A stretch of 64,000 bases of DNA, from NCBI GenBank assembly GCA_036971475.1, contig JBAIZL010000002.1, positions 353,650,582-353,714,581 on the forward strand, given 5' to 3'. The stretch comes from Prosapia bicincta (lineage: Eukaryota; Arthropoda; Insecta; Hemiptera; Cercopidae). The notes under the pieces were generated by a model. The model did no database searches. It was given only the letters and a program-made list of their open reading frames with translations, and had not been told where the DNA came from. Shown here in pieces: positions 37,591 to 50,314 of this stretch. Position 1 is the first letter of the stretch, and every line of letters starts with the position of its first letter. The position numbers and the translations under genes were made by a program.

Positions 37591-37675
<85 letters not shown>
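37590..37675. repeat. (TA)n microsatellite
   Basis: Interrupted TA tract immediately left of the second palindrome. A further TA run lies at about 37933-37977. Confidence 0.9.
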
Positions 37676-37678
<3 letters not shown>

Positions 37679-37896
37679 AGATCAATTAATATACAAAAAT
37701 ACAGGAATATTTAATTTATTGAACAATAAACTCAAAGCTTTTCGTTGGTTTACATTACCAACATCTTCAGGAGTTACAATAGTAAGTTACTATTGTAATT
37801 CCTGAAGATGTTGGTAATGTAAACCAACGAAAAGCTTTGAGTTTATTGTTCAATAAATTAAATATTCCTGTATTTGTGTATATTATTTGATCTTAA
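37676..37896. repeat. Long palindrome, arms about 110 bp
   Basis: The arms are near-perfect reverse complements centred at about 37786, from TTAAGATCAA to its complement at 37896. The right arm contains CCTGAAGATGTTGG and CCAACGAAAAG, which pair as a short stem followed by GAAA, and an AATAAA. Layout is similar to the palindrome at 32.7-32.9 kb. Possibly the termini of a Penelope-like or other hairpin element; the family is not proven. Confidence 0.75.
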
Positions 37897-37927
37897 AAAT
37901 ATTCTAACAGGAAAACACATTTGATAT

Positions 37928-37977
<50 letters not shown>

Positions 37978-37979
<2 letters not shown>

Positions 37980-40900
37980 GTTTATAAATGCGTTTACAGA
38001 CTCTTTATACGTCCTTTAACTTCTTTTTCGTTTTGTCCGTTCTAAAATGCAGTAGGAAGCAAAATTATATTTCTATATGTTCGGGTTTTAATTGCGTTTA
38101 CATGCTCTTTATACGGGATCTCCTTCTTCTTTAACGATTGTGCTGTCTGATATACAACCCTAATCTTCACAGAATGTGACAAAATAAACAGAAATACATA
38201 AAATGCCAGTACGTAAAATGCAACGATATGATTATGCATTTTTTGCAAAAACGATAATTCATTCTGACTACATATATGTTATTTTCAGTCGAAAATAAAC
38301 TTAAGAAAAAATTTTAAACATCATATAAATTTATATTATGTATCAAGTACTTCAGGGTAAAATTCCTTCTCGTGGCCCAGAATGCAATTAAACCCAAGTA
38401 AACATATTTTACTTGTTTATAATATTTATTTATTCATAAAAATATGTACAAACGGGCAAACATTTAACAATTATGAATGAAACAAAATTTCGTGTTCCCG
38501 CAGATTCAAATCTTATTAAACATTTCTTATACCCAGCATGTGGTCTTTTCTTAGAAATATTATTGGCTGTTTGGAGTATGTCGATTATTTTACTTCTTTA
38601 AAACCAAACTTCTTTTTAACGTTGAGGACCAGTTACTATGAGTCTTGAGGCGTTCAACACTAAATAACTATTTATTAATTCACACACTTTGAGGCTGCTA
38701 TTATTTACACACTCAACAAATATTTTTATTTTAACCAGATGAACATAGGTTTCGGTGACCAAGTAACCATCTTCCAAGGCACATGTTATGCCTCTAGAAC
38801 TAGGTTTATGAGTATTATTTATTATTATTTAACCAGAGTTTATTGTTTATAAATAGTGTCTCATAATAAGTAATAGTGTCTTTACCCTTCAACACCCACG
38901 GTCACAGTTACTAAATATTTGCTCTTTTCGTTACATTGTAAACACTAATATTCTTAATACATAAGACATCCTTTATATATCTTCTTGCTTCTACCAGTAA
39001 TTTCTATTCGCTTTATTTCTAGAAGGTACTAGGCGATGTAGCTATTGTATCCGCTCAAGCATTAAAGAACTTGCATACTTGTAAAGCGGTGCACCATCGG
39101 GGGTGGGGCTTTGTACGTTAAAACAGTCACAGATTGTACTTTCCAAAAATATTAAGCGTAATTTCAGTTATGGGTAAAGTTCATTTACGCCAAGAAAATT
39201 TATAACGTGACTTATAAATATGATTTTAAAATTAAAGTCGTACGTAAGCTATGACAGAGACCAGTACTACTATTCAGACGTCTACTAAAGGGCTTCTCTG
39301 TAAAGCATTGTTAATGCTTGTGTTTAGCTAATTGTTTAAAAATAGAGCAAACAGGAGCTTCCGATAAATTCATTTATTTATTGAAACATTTTTATGTCAA
39401 ATAATTGTTATTATCTTGAAATATAGGTTATGTTTTATAAAATTAGCTATTATCCTTTTAGTGGTTGTTTTATTAGTTTTCACAAGTTCGTTTTCCTTAA
39501 AGTATTAAATGTAGAAATTTGCATATTTCGTTTTGCATGTTACAAAAATAAATTGTGGGGCCCCGATTTCATAAATGTATAAACTGTTCAACATTTTTCG
39601 ACAAATCACAGAATACAATTAATAACTGTATTTTTGTAAATCATCAGTTACTTTTCTGAAATAGTATCTTATACAAGTGTTTATTAGGTTCAGTGTAATT
39701 TTATTTTATTTTTCATAAAGAGTATTTCAATCTTCTGCCCCAACTAAATTCGTTATCTTCCTTAAAATCTTTTAATTGTTGTTTAAAAACGACATAATTG
39801 TAATAGAAGTATCGTTGTAGTTAACAATATTTAAATCAATTTTTTGTAATCTTGGACATAATTCAAGAGCTTTTCATTTAAGCTGGGAAAACCAAAACAG
39901 ACAACTTTCTTCTGTCAGCTTTACGTTGAAACGCATTTTGTTTTTTTTTTCATGTTGATATTTATCTTTACCCCTGTAATACTTCTGGAGCTCTGTTTAC
40001 ACTGAATGAAGCCCCTCTCAGTGCGAACACAAAGACATCACCGAAAAAGAATCTTCACCACTGACAACCGACAAGAAGGCTGGTACGGAACGGAAGACAA
40101 TTGGTGGCAGTGAACACGACAGGATTATAGTAACAAGGAGAAAAAAGGGGGAAAGGCACGAACACGTCTAGCATTGAAGCCCGTCTCAGTCCTAACACAA
40201 AAGACACCATCGAAATAAAATCTTCTTCACTGACAACTAAGGAGAAAGCTGATTTTGAAGCATCGCAGTCGACGGCTGTATGGAGAGACATTAACGCGGC
40301 ATCGTTCAGGGGCTCCATCCGACAATGCTACCTAAGCTGCCGAGATCCACCAAATCGCCGACAGTTTCTCTAATTCCACAACCAAATGAGGCAGAGGGAT
40401 TGACGAAGGAAGAACTAGTGGACTGCAAGTGTTACAATATAAGCCAGTGAGGAGATTGTCAAAGAAAAAATAATAAAAAAAGGAGATGTCACATACACAG
40501 ACCTAGGATACGCTGCAACATCTACTTAGTCTCCTCGCCACTGCCAAAATGGATATACAAGTACCACCGAATGGATCATTCCGGGAAGTAATCTATAGTA
40601 ACTACTTCAATATTAATAATAACAAATATTTACCTTAAGACATTATGAATAAACATTGCCAAATCAAAACACAAAACTAATAAAAAATCTCTTTCAAAAA
40701 GACAGTTCAGTTCGACGGAGAGTTCAGAGAATGGGAATCCCAAAATGTTGAGTGCCAAATTGAAATTTAGCAATACAGATGAAACAATCAAAATCCAAAA
40801 TACTTTTAATACTTGGTAAAATAAATAATAATATTCCTCCTAGCAAAGTATATCTCTTTATAACAGTAAATAATAATAATATAAAAATATGTCTAATATA

Positions 40901-42049
40901 ATAACAATAATTAAAATGTCTAAATAATTAAAATAAAAAAATATAAAATAATAATGTGTCTAAAGTGAGCAAAATTTCAAAAGAATCTTGAGGCTGTAGT
41001 TGCCCGCCCTCGACCACTTGACACGGTAATTGGTCACCTATTACGTTTATTTTAGAGTACATTTTTACGCCTTTCCTAACATTACAATATTTTCCATTGT
41101 TGACGCGTTTTGAAATGACTACATTTTTAAAACTTAAATAGTACAGTTCGCCCAAATCTTGAGTTCATCTTTATTTTAGTTTTGGGTGCTCTCAATATGT
41201 CTTTATATTGTCTCAATATGCGAACAGTGGTATTTAACTTCTGAAAAGGATGTCGTTCCGAAACGCGTCAACAAAAGAAAATATTGTATTGTTAGTAAAG
41301 GCATAAAAATGTACTCGAATATTGTAATGTTTGGAAATGCAGAAAAATATACTCGAATATACATTAACAATCCTAAAATAAATGAAAATGTATATAATAG
41401 GAATTTCACGTATTGTGTAATTCAAAATGAAATTTTATTTTATTTATGAACAGAAGTATCAATAAAATTTAAATTTCTTTTACAGTAAATAAAAAGACAT
41501 AGAACCATACAAGAAATTTTTTTTTTAGAAATCAAATGTATGCAGTTTTTTTTAAATAGTTAAAACCTATTAACAATCAAAACAAATTATCCTCATATAG
41601 ATCCTTACGTAGATCCTTATGTAGATTTCAATTGTAAAGCAATCATCTTTACAAGAAATCATTACAAGTATCGAAGACTATTACTTTGCAATCGAAATCT
41701 ACATAAGGGTAAAACGTTTTATTGGTAAATAGGTTTTATTTATTTAAAATAAAACAAATACTTCACATTTGCTCAAAGTTGCTATTGTAAAGGGTCCAAT
41801 TATATTATAACGTTTGCAGCAAAACTAACGTTACTGAAACAGATGTAAGATTTTATTTCATTTCATTTAAATAGTTTTACAAACACATATAGTTAAATTC
41901 GGTCAAATAGGTTAGACTCGGGTATAAACAAACTCTACATGAACTCCGTTCCATTTGAGGGAATACTCATACGTTTTTGAAGGTTTTGGATAATTTTGAT
42001 GAAGATGGGATGTTCTATGCTCAGTATACACATGGTGGTTCTTTCCTAG
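37978..42049. other. Unassigned AT-rich DNA with an inverted repeat at 41.05-41.34 kb
   Basis: No gene is supported. Around 41055-41140 and 41240-41335 are imperfect inverted copies (GAGTACATTTTTACGCC against GGCATAAAAATGTACTC; GTTGACGCGTTTTGAAATGA against TTCCGAAACGCGTCAAC). The TTCCGAAACGCGTCAAC text recurs in degraded form at about 17832. Confidence 0.4.
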
Positions 42050-42260
42050 ATTTGGACGAGTGTAGTTGGTGGGTCATTCCGGAAAATCTTCTCCTTTATC
42101 GTTCTCCAGACGTAGGCGTAAGATCGGGGGAGTGCGCTAGGTAGGGGAAAATTTGTTCTAAAGTGAATGAAGAGTTTTCAAAAAGTTTCTTGAAGGAAAT
42201 AAATGTTGTCTAAGGCAGTGTGGTTGGTTTTGCCATCTTGCTTGAACCATTGTGACCCAA
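42050..42260 (-). pseudogene. Mariner-like transposase remnant
   Basis: Translating leftwards from about 42255 gives WFKQDGKTNHTALDN, resembling the WFQQDGATCHTA motif common in mariner-like transposases. A degraded PRSYAYVWRTIKEKIF and RNDPPTTLVQI follow, similar to the downstream part of that family. Internal deletions and a missing catalytic core show it is a dead fragment. Confidence 0.5.
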
Positions 42261-42309
42261 AATGTCTGAGGTCTCATATTGGGAACCAAAGCCAATATTC
42301 TGAATCCGT

Positions 42310-43525
42310 AAGTGTGACTATGTGACTATAGTAGCAATGGACGTTTGTTATATACAGGACAGGTATTACAGGAGATGTGTCATATTGCCAACTGAACCCG
42401 TAAGTGTGTCTATAGTAGCACTGGCCGTTTGATATATATACAGGACAGGCATTACAGGAGATGTGTCATATTGTCAACTGAACCCGTAAGTGTGTCTATA
42501 GTAGCACTGGCCTATTGTTATATACAGGACAGGCATTACAGGAGATGTGTCATATTGTCAACTGAACCCGTAAGTGTGTCTATAGTAGCACTGGCGGTTT
42601 GATATATATATATATACAGGACAGGCATTACAGGAGATGTGTCATATTGTCAACTGAACCCGTAAGTGTGTCTATAGTAGCACTGGCCTATTGTTATATA
42701 CAGGACAGGCATTACAGGACATGTGTCATATTGTCAACTGAACCCGTAAGTGTGTCTATAGTAGCACTGGCCGTTTGATATATATACAGGACAGGCATTA
42801 CAGGAGATGTGTCATATGGCCAACTGAATCCGTAAGTCTGGGTATAGTAGCAATGGGCGTTTGTTATATACAGGACAGGCATTACAGGAGATGTGTCATA
42901 TTGCCAACTGAATCCGTAAGTGTGGCTATAGTAGCAATGGGCGTTTGTTATATACAGGACATGCATTACAGGAGATGTGTCATTTTGCCAACTGAATCCG
43001 TAAGTGTGGGTATAGTAGCAATGGGCTTTTGTTATATACAGGACAGGCATTACAGGAGATGTGTCATATTGTCAACTGAACCCGTAAGTGTGTCTATAGT
43101 AGCACTGGCCGTTTGATATATATATACAGGACAGGCATTACAGGAGATGTGTCATATTGCCAACTGAATCCGTAAGTGTGGGTATAGTAGCAATGGGCGT
43201 TTGTTATATACAAGACATGCATTACAGGAGATGTGTCATATTGCAAACTGAATCCGTAAGTGTGACTATAGTAGCCCTGGCCATTTGTTATATACAGGAC
43301 AGGCATTACAGGAGATGTGTCATATTTCCAACTGAATCCGTAAGTGTGGCTATAGTACCAATGGGCGTTTGTTATATACAGGACAGGCATTAAAGGAGAT
43401 GTGTCATATTGCCAACTGAATCCGTAAGTGTGACTATAGTAGGACTGGCCGTTTGTTATATACAGGACAGGCATTACAGGAGGTGTGTCATATTGCCAAC
43501 TTAATCCGTAAGTGTGGCTATAGGC
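42310..43525. repeat. Minisatellite, 84-bp unit, about 14 copies
   Basis: Tandem units contain TACAGGAGATGTGTCATATT, CGTAAGTGTG, CTATAGTAGCA and TTATATACAGGACAGGCA. Units start at, for example, 42448 and 42532. Because 84 is divisible by three, open frames run through several units on both strands; these are not genes. Confidence 0.9.
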
Positions 43526-44062
43526 AAGTGTAACGTGTAAAATTTTAATATTAAATCTATTTTATTGATAGCATTATTGTTAACAAACTTGTTCCCAGAG
43601 CAAGACATCATATTTTACAAATTAACGCTGAATCAATTTGTCTATTAATGTATCTATGTATAATGTATATGTTCCTATTCTTATCTCTACGATTCTTCAA
43701 ACTTATCTCTACCTTACATTCTAAAACTAGGGTTATTGGATACAGATAAAGTTAGACCGAGAGACTAATAATTTCTACGAAAATAAATGTAGAAAGATTT
43801 TTTCATTTATCACAAGTGAGAAATGAATGTTTCATTTATCAATTCTGCAGCTTATATTAACGCACTACAACTTAGTTAAATATTATTATGATTGACTATT
43901 TTGTGTTGTTTTTGTTTTGTCTTATTTTTCCATTAATTATTTATTATTGACATTACAATTTCACCATTACGGATTGTAGCTATCATAACCGTAATGAAAA
44001 TATACACTCAATGACCTGGAGCTGTTATTTTATTGTTGTTCTAAAATTTTGATTGTTATCAG
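43526..44062. other. Intergenic or intronic DNA
   Basis: AT-rich sequence without recognised features, ending at a splice acceptor (GTTATCAG). Confidence 0.4.
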
Positions 44063-44175
44063 GACATTTTCAATGTTCACTATTACAAATAGAACCAGAG
44101 CTTAATCCTGATCCTGTATTTCAAACTTGTAACATCAATGTTAAAATAACAGATCTTGGAGATGCAAGTTGGGAG
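44063..44175 (+). CDS. SR-protein-kinase-like exon
   Basis: Bounded by an acceptor (TTGTTATCAG) and a canonical donor (GAG then GTAAGT), the 113-bp exon encodes a segment ending NINVKITDLGDASWE. SRPK kinases have a characteristic VKIADLGNACW at subdomain VII, where DLG replaces the usual DFG and the Asp binds Mg-ATP. The match is clear but altered (GDAS for GNAC). I found no neighbouring kinase exons in the window, so it may be an internal exon of a gene with very long introns, or a relic. Confidence 0.55.
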
Positions 44176-45430
44176 GTAAGTGATAATCTATAAAACTGTT
44201 TGTGGTTAAATGCATGAAGGTAATATTATTTGTTTCAACTTAACGAATTTCTCTACTTATAATAAGAGTAAATTTGTGAAAACACTTACTGAGACATATC
44301 AGATTTAAATGCACAAAGCATTCTTCGTAAATGTTCTATGTGCTGAGACATCATTGAGACACTGATTAAGATCGCTTGTTGCAATAAAAACCACTATATC
44401 TAAATACGATTTTAAAAAACTGACTTAAATTTTAGTTCCTACAGGTTGTTAATTTCTCAAGTTCAAACGTAAACATTTTGACAATTGTAATGTACAACGA
44501 AATCCACAAAAGTTGAAAATATTAAATTTTTTATCATATGTAGAAAGTTCATATGTTTGTTTTATTGGGAAATATTCATACGAATTGAAGTAAATTCAGA
44601 TACATTGAAACAGTGTGAATAATTTAGGTGGTTCTTTAGCAAGAAAATATTTTGAGACAAAGACTCAACTATAAGTTAGTCAGTTTTATTTCATTTTATA
44701 TAAACTCTATATTCAAAATTTGTCTTAAACGAAAGTTTTTTGTTTTAACCTTGTTTACCATCACAGAGACTATTATTTAAATAAATACGGTTGATTTTGG
44801 AATCAAGTACCACACATGAACCGTATTTATTTAAACGAAATGGTTTTGTTTTATTTCTTACTTAGTGAGTAATTAAGAAGTAAGATTGAAAGCTTAGTAT
44901 CTTCAGACCAAAAACTACGTGAAAACTATTGCCACTTATGGGGTTGCCTCTTTTCCAAAATGCTATTTCACTGAAAAAGCTTACTTGCTACTAATGGCTT
45001 TCCCTCAAGGATGCAGGTGTGAGATTTAAGGATGTGGTGGTGTAAGGTAGGTTGTGTACTTCGGCAATCAGGTTTTGTCAATGAAACAACACATTCGAAA
45101 CACATCAGTAGAGTAAGTAGCTTTAGTTTTCACTAGTTTCACAAAAACAAGTATTTATGAAATACTTAATGAAGTTAATATGAATACAACAAACAACTCC
45201 AATTGCGAATACTCTGGGTAGTGGACCCAGAACATGTAGTTATCTAGTCAGTTTCCTACAAAAATTACGTGGCATAAAATTTGGTTTGTGCTGTACACCA
45301 TACAAAGTTTGCTATATACCAGACCTATATGTAATTAAAATATTTTGGCAATCATTGAGGCCTTAAACCAACAAAAGAAATTTTGCACAATCAAGGTCAT
45401 ATAAAATAAATATCATCAGACAAATTTGGG
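44176..45430. other. Host DNA before the viral element
   Basis: AT-rich and unassigned. A small inverted repeat (AAATAAATACGGTT / AACCGTATTTATTT) lies at about 44775-44835. Composition becomes clearly GC-richer after about 45440, taken as the approximate left border of the viral element. Confidence 0.45.
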
Positions 45431-45439
45431 AGATAAATG

Positions 45440-45809
45440 GTAAAAAGGGTTAGTAGGACTCGCCCTACCCTAGCACAGCCACCCCTAACTCGGCCGCTAC
45501 GTAACCTAGGACTATAGGGGTAGTTTTGGATGATGCAGGAGGTCATCGCGCACCTGATCCCAGACCCGGGGGTGGTTTCGACCACGTTTAGAGGGGTAGG
45601 GGGTAGTTTTTCGAAAAAATTTGATTCTAACCCACTGACCTAAGCTAGCCAAAATGGATCCAACCTAACCTAACCTAAGTGTAGGCGGTGAACTTAGCCA
45701 CGTTCAGGACCATCTCCGGGGGTATCTCCGGGGGTGGATTGGGGGTGGGGGGTAGTTTTCGAAAAAATTTTGGAAAAACGTGTCTTGACCGATAGGGTGA
45801 GTTTAGAGT
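45440..45809. other. Left border region of the viral element
   Basis: GC-rich sequence with repeated GGGGGTAGTTTTTCGAAAAA-like phrases and a short CCTAACCTAACCTAA run at 45662-45677, the complement of the insect telomere motif. It has no clear counterpart at the far end of the right arm, so it lies outside the inverted repeat. Confidence 0.45.
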
Positions 45810-48800
45810 CTATTACGGGTTGCTGAGGGGTAGTTTCACTTAGGGGTAGTTTTTAAAAAAAATATGAAATTGCCGAAAATCGGTCGGCTGGATCAACAGA
45901 CAGTACAGGATATGTGTAGAGTCCCTTTTGGACCGTTGCGGGGGCGGGGTCACCAGGGGTAGTTTTTACAATAAATATGAAATTGCCGAAAATCGATCGG
46001 TTAAATCAAATGACCGTATACGGTATGGTTAAAGTCTATTATGGACCGTTGTGGGGGCGGGTTCACCTGTTTTCAGATAGCCAAAAATAATCGGGGTCCT
46101 AGGTAAAATCCACTCGGGCATTAGTTAAAGCCGCCAAGGTAGAGCCAATAAGGAGCACGCTCTCGGTTAAAGCCAATCCGAGCCTAGCCACCCAGCAGCT
46201 AGGCCTTAGGTAAAGCTAACACGGAGCTAGCCCTCGGGTAAAGCCATCACGAGGCCGACCCTTAGGTAAAGTAACCCTGGAATAGCTCCGGTGGTGGGGG
46301 TAACTTTTGGAAAGATTTAACGGTTATCTGATGACGTATCAGCGCTTGAGCGAGTCTAGGCAAGTAGTAGGCATACCCTAACTATAGTGTTCTACCCTAA
46401 ATAAATTGGCTGATGCAGGGCAAGGGGCAAACCCGCAGAGTTAACACACTATCTTGGAGGTAGACCCACCCAAACCTCAGGCATAGCATCCCTGCAGCGG
46501 GGATTTAGCCAACCCAAGGCAGGCCCTTAAGTAAAGCCCCCTGAAGAAAAGGCTTAAGGTAAAGCTACCTTGGAGCCTGGTCTTAGGTAAAGCCTCTTTG
46601 GAGGTAGACTTTAAGTAAAGCTACTCAAGAGTCTGGCTAGGATCCTTGCTATATCAATTACAACCTATCGACCAAGACAAACACCTCCACCAAGTCCTAG
46701 GTAAAGCCATCCAGGTGTCAGACCATAGGTAAAGTAAGCGAGGAGTCGGGCCTGAGGTAATGCCAGCCAGGCCCTAGGTAAAGCTACCATTGAGGCAGAC
46801 CATCGGTAAAGCTACCATGGAGTCGGGGCTTAGGTAAAGCTACCATGGAGTTAGACCATAGGTAAAGCAAACACGGAGCAAGGACACAGGTAAAAGCCAT
46901 CTCGAAGCCTGCCGATAGGTAAAGTAACCCTGGATTCAGGCATCAAGTGGGGGGTGGTTATCAAATAATATATGAAATTACCCAAAAACGATCGGTTAGA
47001 TCAAACGACCAACGACCTACATAGAGTTCAAATAGTCAACAAGTTGAATCGACCAATCACAACGCAGGGGCCCGGTAGGCCTACGTAAACGGTCAATGTA
47101 AGACGAGAAGGCCTATATAACGTGTTAAACCAATATATATGACAGCCCACATAATGTGTTAAACAAATATGCAAGCCTACATACATACTATGCTAGGCCG
47201 ACATACTATGTCGGTAAATCACCGGCCAAAGCCTATATGAACTGAGATAGTTTCACCTCATATATCAGTTAGAACCACGGGCAGGCAACCGTATAATATG
47301 GGGAGTACTATAAGGTATGGCTAAACCAATATATACGATAGCCCACATAATGTGTTAAACAAATACGCAAGCTTGCATACATACTATGCTAGGCCTACAT
47401 ACATGAATCCCTAAATGTGCCTACTATGTCTGTAAACACAGGCCAAAACCTTTATGACCTGAGCTATTTTCACCTCTTCTATCAGGTTGATCCAGGCAAC
47501 CGTATAATATGGGAGGTACTATAGGGTATAGCCAACAATGCATAACCTATCAAGCCCACGTAAAGGTTTATGACGTATCCGCGTTCGAGCGACTCAGGTA
47601 TTAGGCCCACCCTAACTAGAGGGGCAAGGGTTATGATTGTCAAACTCAAAATTCCTCTATGCTACAAAATAATAAACAATGCAGCGAGGCCGTTTCGTAT
47701 GAAGGAATACGTTTGGCCTACATGTACAGACATACAGAGATAACGCATTATCTAAAAACCGCAACGGCTGCCGGTGACCGCTATAGCAGGCTTGAAACCC
47801 GCACGGCTGTGTCGTTGTGAATCTAGGCACGTGTCTATGTTTTGATTACTGTATCAATTTACTGGGTACTGTCGTCATACCAAGGCCTATAATCAGAAAT
47901 CAGTGTAAATAATCAAATAGCCTCAATGGACATCTCCTATAGCTGTAAATGTATCTAGATATAAAGGTATATATGGAGAAACACTAATAATGAGGCCTAT
48001 CACAAAACGAGAATAAATATATGTTATAAAACGATGCTAAGACATCATGCATGCTATCATACATAGGCTTGTTAAGCCAACACACGTGATAGGACACATA
48101 ATGTGTTAAACAAACATGCGTGTAGGCCTGCATACATGCCAAGCCGACTTACATGAATCCATACATAGGCCTGCTATGTCGGTAAACCACTGGTCAAAGC
48201 CTATATGATCTGCGCCTGACACACATTTACACCTCGTCTATCAGGTAGAACCAGGCAACCGTATAATACGGGAAGTACTATATGGTATAGCTAACAATGC
48301 ATAACCTATCACGCCCATGACGGTCAACAAATATTACAATATAATTTAAAAAAGTTACGCAACCTATATACATACAGTGCTAAGCCAACATTCACATATA
48401 TACTATGTTAAACCAGCATGCAATATACTCTAAATAGCCATATATACGCTGTTAAACCAATATGCAGGTTAACCCATATACATCCTGTATTAGGCAATTA
48501 TCCCCGTTACCCACATAGGCCTATGTTAGGCCAGGATGAATGATAGCTTATATAGTGTGTTGAACAAATATGCTTGTAAACCTACATAAATAATATGCTA
48601 AGCCTACATACTGTGCTAAACAGATATGCGTGTAAACCCACATAAATACTATGCTAACCAACATGGGTGCTATCCTACATAGGCTTATATACTATGTTAG
48701 GCCTGCATACGTAACTACCCTATATAGTGTGTTAAATAAATATACTTGTAAACCAAATAAATACTATGCTAAGCCAACATGCATGCTATCATACTATGTT

Positions 48801-50200
48801 AGGCCTACATAATGTGTTAAACATATATGTGTGTGCAAGCTTGCATAGATATTATGCTAAGAAGACATGGGCCTACAAAGTATAACACATTATATCCGGT
48901 GCATAGTTTAGCTAACGGTCATCACACACTATCCTACAAGCTGCCCACAAATTACCACATAATACCTGATACATAGCTTGGCTAATCATTAACACATAGT
49001 AGGCCCCAACACATAATATCCGGTGCATAGCCTAGCTAAATAAGCATAAACTCCCCAAAATTGGCATATCAATTATGTATGGTCTAGATATAGTTACACA
49101 TGTCATTTCAAAAGTCAGCTGGAAAGAAACACTAGCCTGGCTAATCATTAACACATAGTAGGCCCCAACACATAATCTCCAGTGCATAGCCAGGCTAATG
49201 TTCATCATGTAGTACCCAATGCATAGCTTGAGTATGGTTTAACAAACAGTATCCAAAGCATAGCTTTACTATGATTATCACATGAGTAGGTTGATTACAA
49301 ACTAACACATAATAATCATTGCACAGTCTGGCTAATGGTTATTAAATAGTACCTGTTGCATAGCCAGGCTAATGATTAACACATAGTACCCGATGCATAG
49401 TCTGACTAGGGTAAACACATAGTATCCGAACCATAGATTGACTAATGGTTAACACATGGTATCCAAAGCATAGCTAGGCTAGTGAATAACTAATGGTTAG
49501 TTTGACTATGGTTAACACACACACAGTATCCGATGCGTAGCTTAGCTAATGGATAACACATAGTAACCTATGCTTAGCCTGACTAGGGCTAACACATATC
49601 CGATGAATGGCTCGACTAAGGCTAACACACAGTATCCGATGCACAACTTAGGATCGAATATGACGTCATCCAGGGCGAAGACGGCGGCTATGTTGATACC
49701 GTGATGGCCAGTGTAGGCTAGATCAAATAGCCAACGTTTCAACTAAACTACTGTCTTACGCTAAGTTTAACCGACCAACATACGCGAAGTTCAAACGAAC
49801 AACATTTACACCAAGCTCAAATAGGCTACGGCCAGATCAACGTTTCAGCTAATCAACGTTGAAAAACTTACGCTAATCAACCAGCAAACTGACACCTGGT
49901 TCAAATGGGTTATGGTTAGTGAAGGCACCGGCAAAAGCCTTAGGCCTTAGACATAGCTACCAACGCATACCAAAATAGCTATGCAGAAACCGTCAAGGCC
50001 TGTCTAGGTATGTTGTATCATTTACAGCATACTAACTTAGGTAAAGACACCCAGGTCTTAGGTAAAGCCACCTTGGACTTAGGTTAAAACCACCCCGAGG
50101 TCAGGTCGTAGGTAAAGCTAGCTTGGAGTCAGCCCTTAGGTAAAGCGAGACCATAGGTAAAGCCAACCCGAAGCCTTAGGTAAAGCTAGCTTGGAGTCAA
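45810..50200. repeat. Left arm of the giant inverted repeat
   Basis: Reverse-complement counterpart of 53015-56985. Matching blocks run in mirrored order. The best preserved is about 48.3-49.75 kb against 53.4-54.8 kb, nearly base for base by eye. Inside are tandem families: GGTAAAGC-based units at 46.1-46.95 and 50.03-50.2 kb, CATACTATGCTA-type units at 47.1-48.9 kb, and about 36-bp units around AACACATAGTATCCGATGCATAG at 48.9-49.65 kb. The outer part (46-47.3 kb) matches less well than the inner part. It carries no convincing gene; a 66-residue frame at 49742-49542 is repeated identically in the other arm. Confidence 0.9.
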
Positions 50201-50290
50201 CCCTTAACAATAGTTAAGCGGCTATCGATGCTCGCCTTATCATAATAGGTACTTAAGGTGTAAATAAAACTCTGGATATACAGGTAAGAC

Positions 50291-50296
50291 TTTATT
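50291..50296 (-). terminator. Poly(A) signal of the RING gene
   Basis: AATAAA on the minus strand, about 20 bp beyond the stop codon at 50315. Confidence 0.6.
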
Positions 50297-50314
50297 AACG
50301 AATATTTTGAACAA

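Noticed and set aside
42712..43474. Long repeat-protein frames on both strands
   Set aside because: They are produced by the 84-bp minisatellite, whose unit is a multiple of three.
42310..43525. CRISPR array
   Set aside because: Regular repeats, but units are contiguous, diverged and without unique spacers, in a eukaryotic setting.
46080..46950. CRISPR-like GGTAAAGC repeats
   Set aside because: The repeated core is too short, the spacing irregular and no cas genes exist; it is a tandem repeat family of the arm.
49542..49742. 66-residue protein in the arms as a real gene
   Set aside because: Its second half is a translation of the about 36-bp tandem units and no TATA or family match is seen; reported only as evidence of arm identity.
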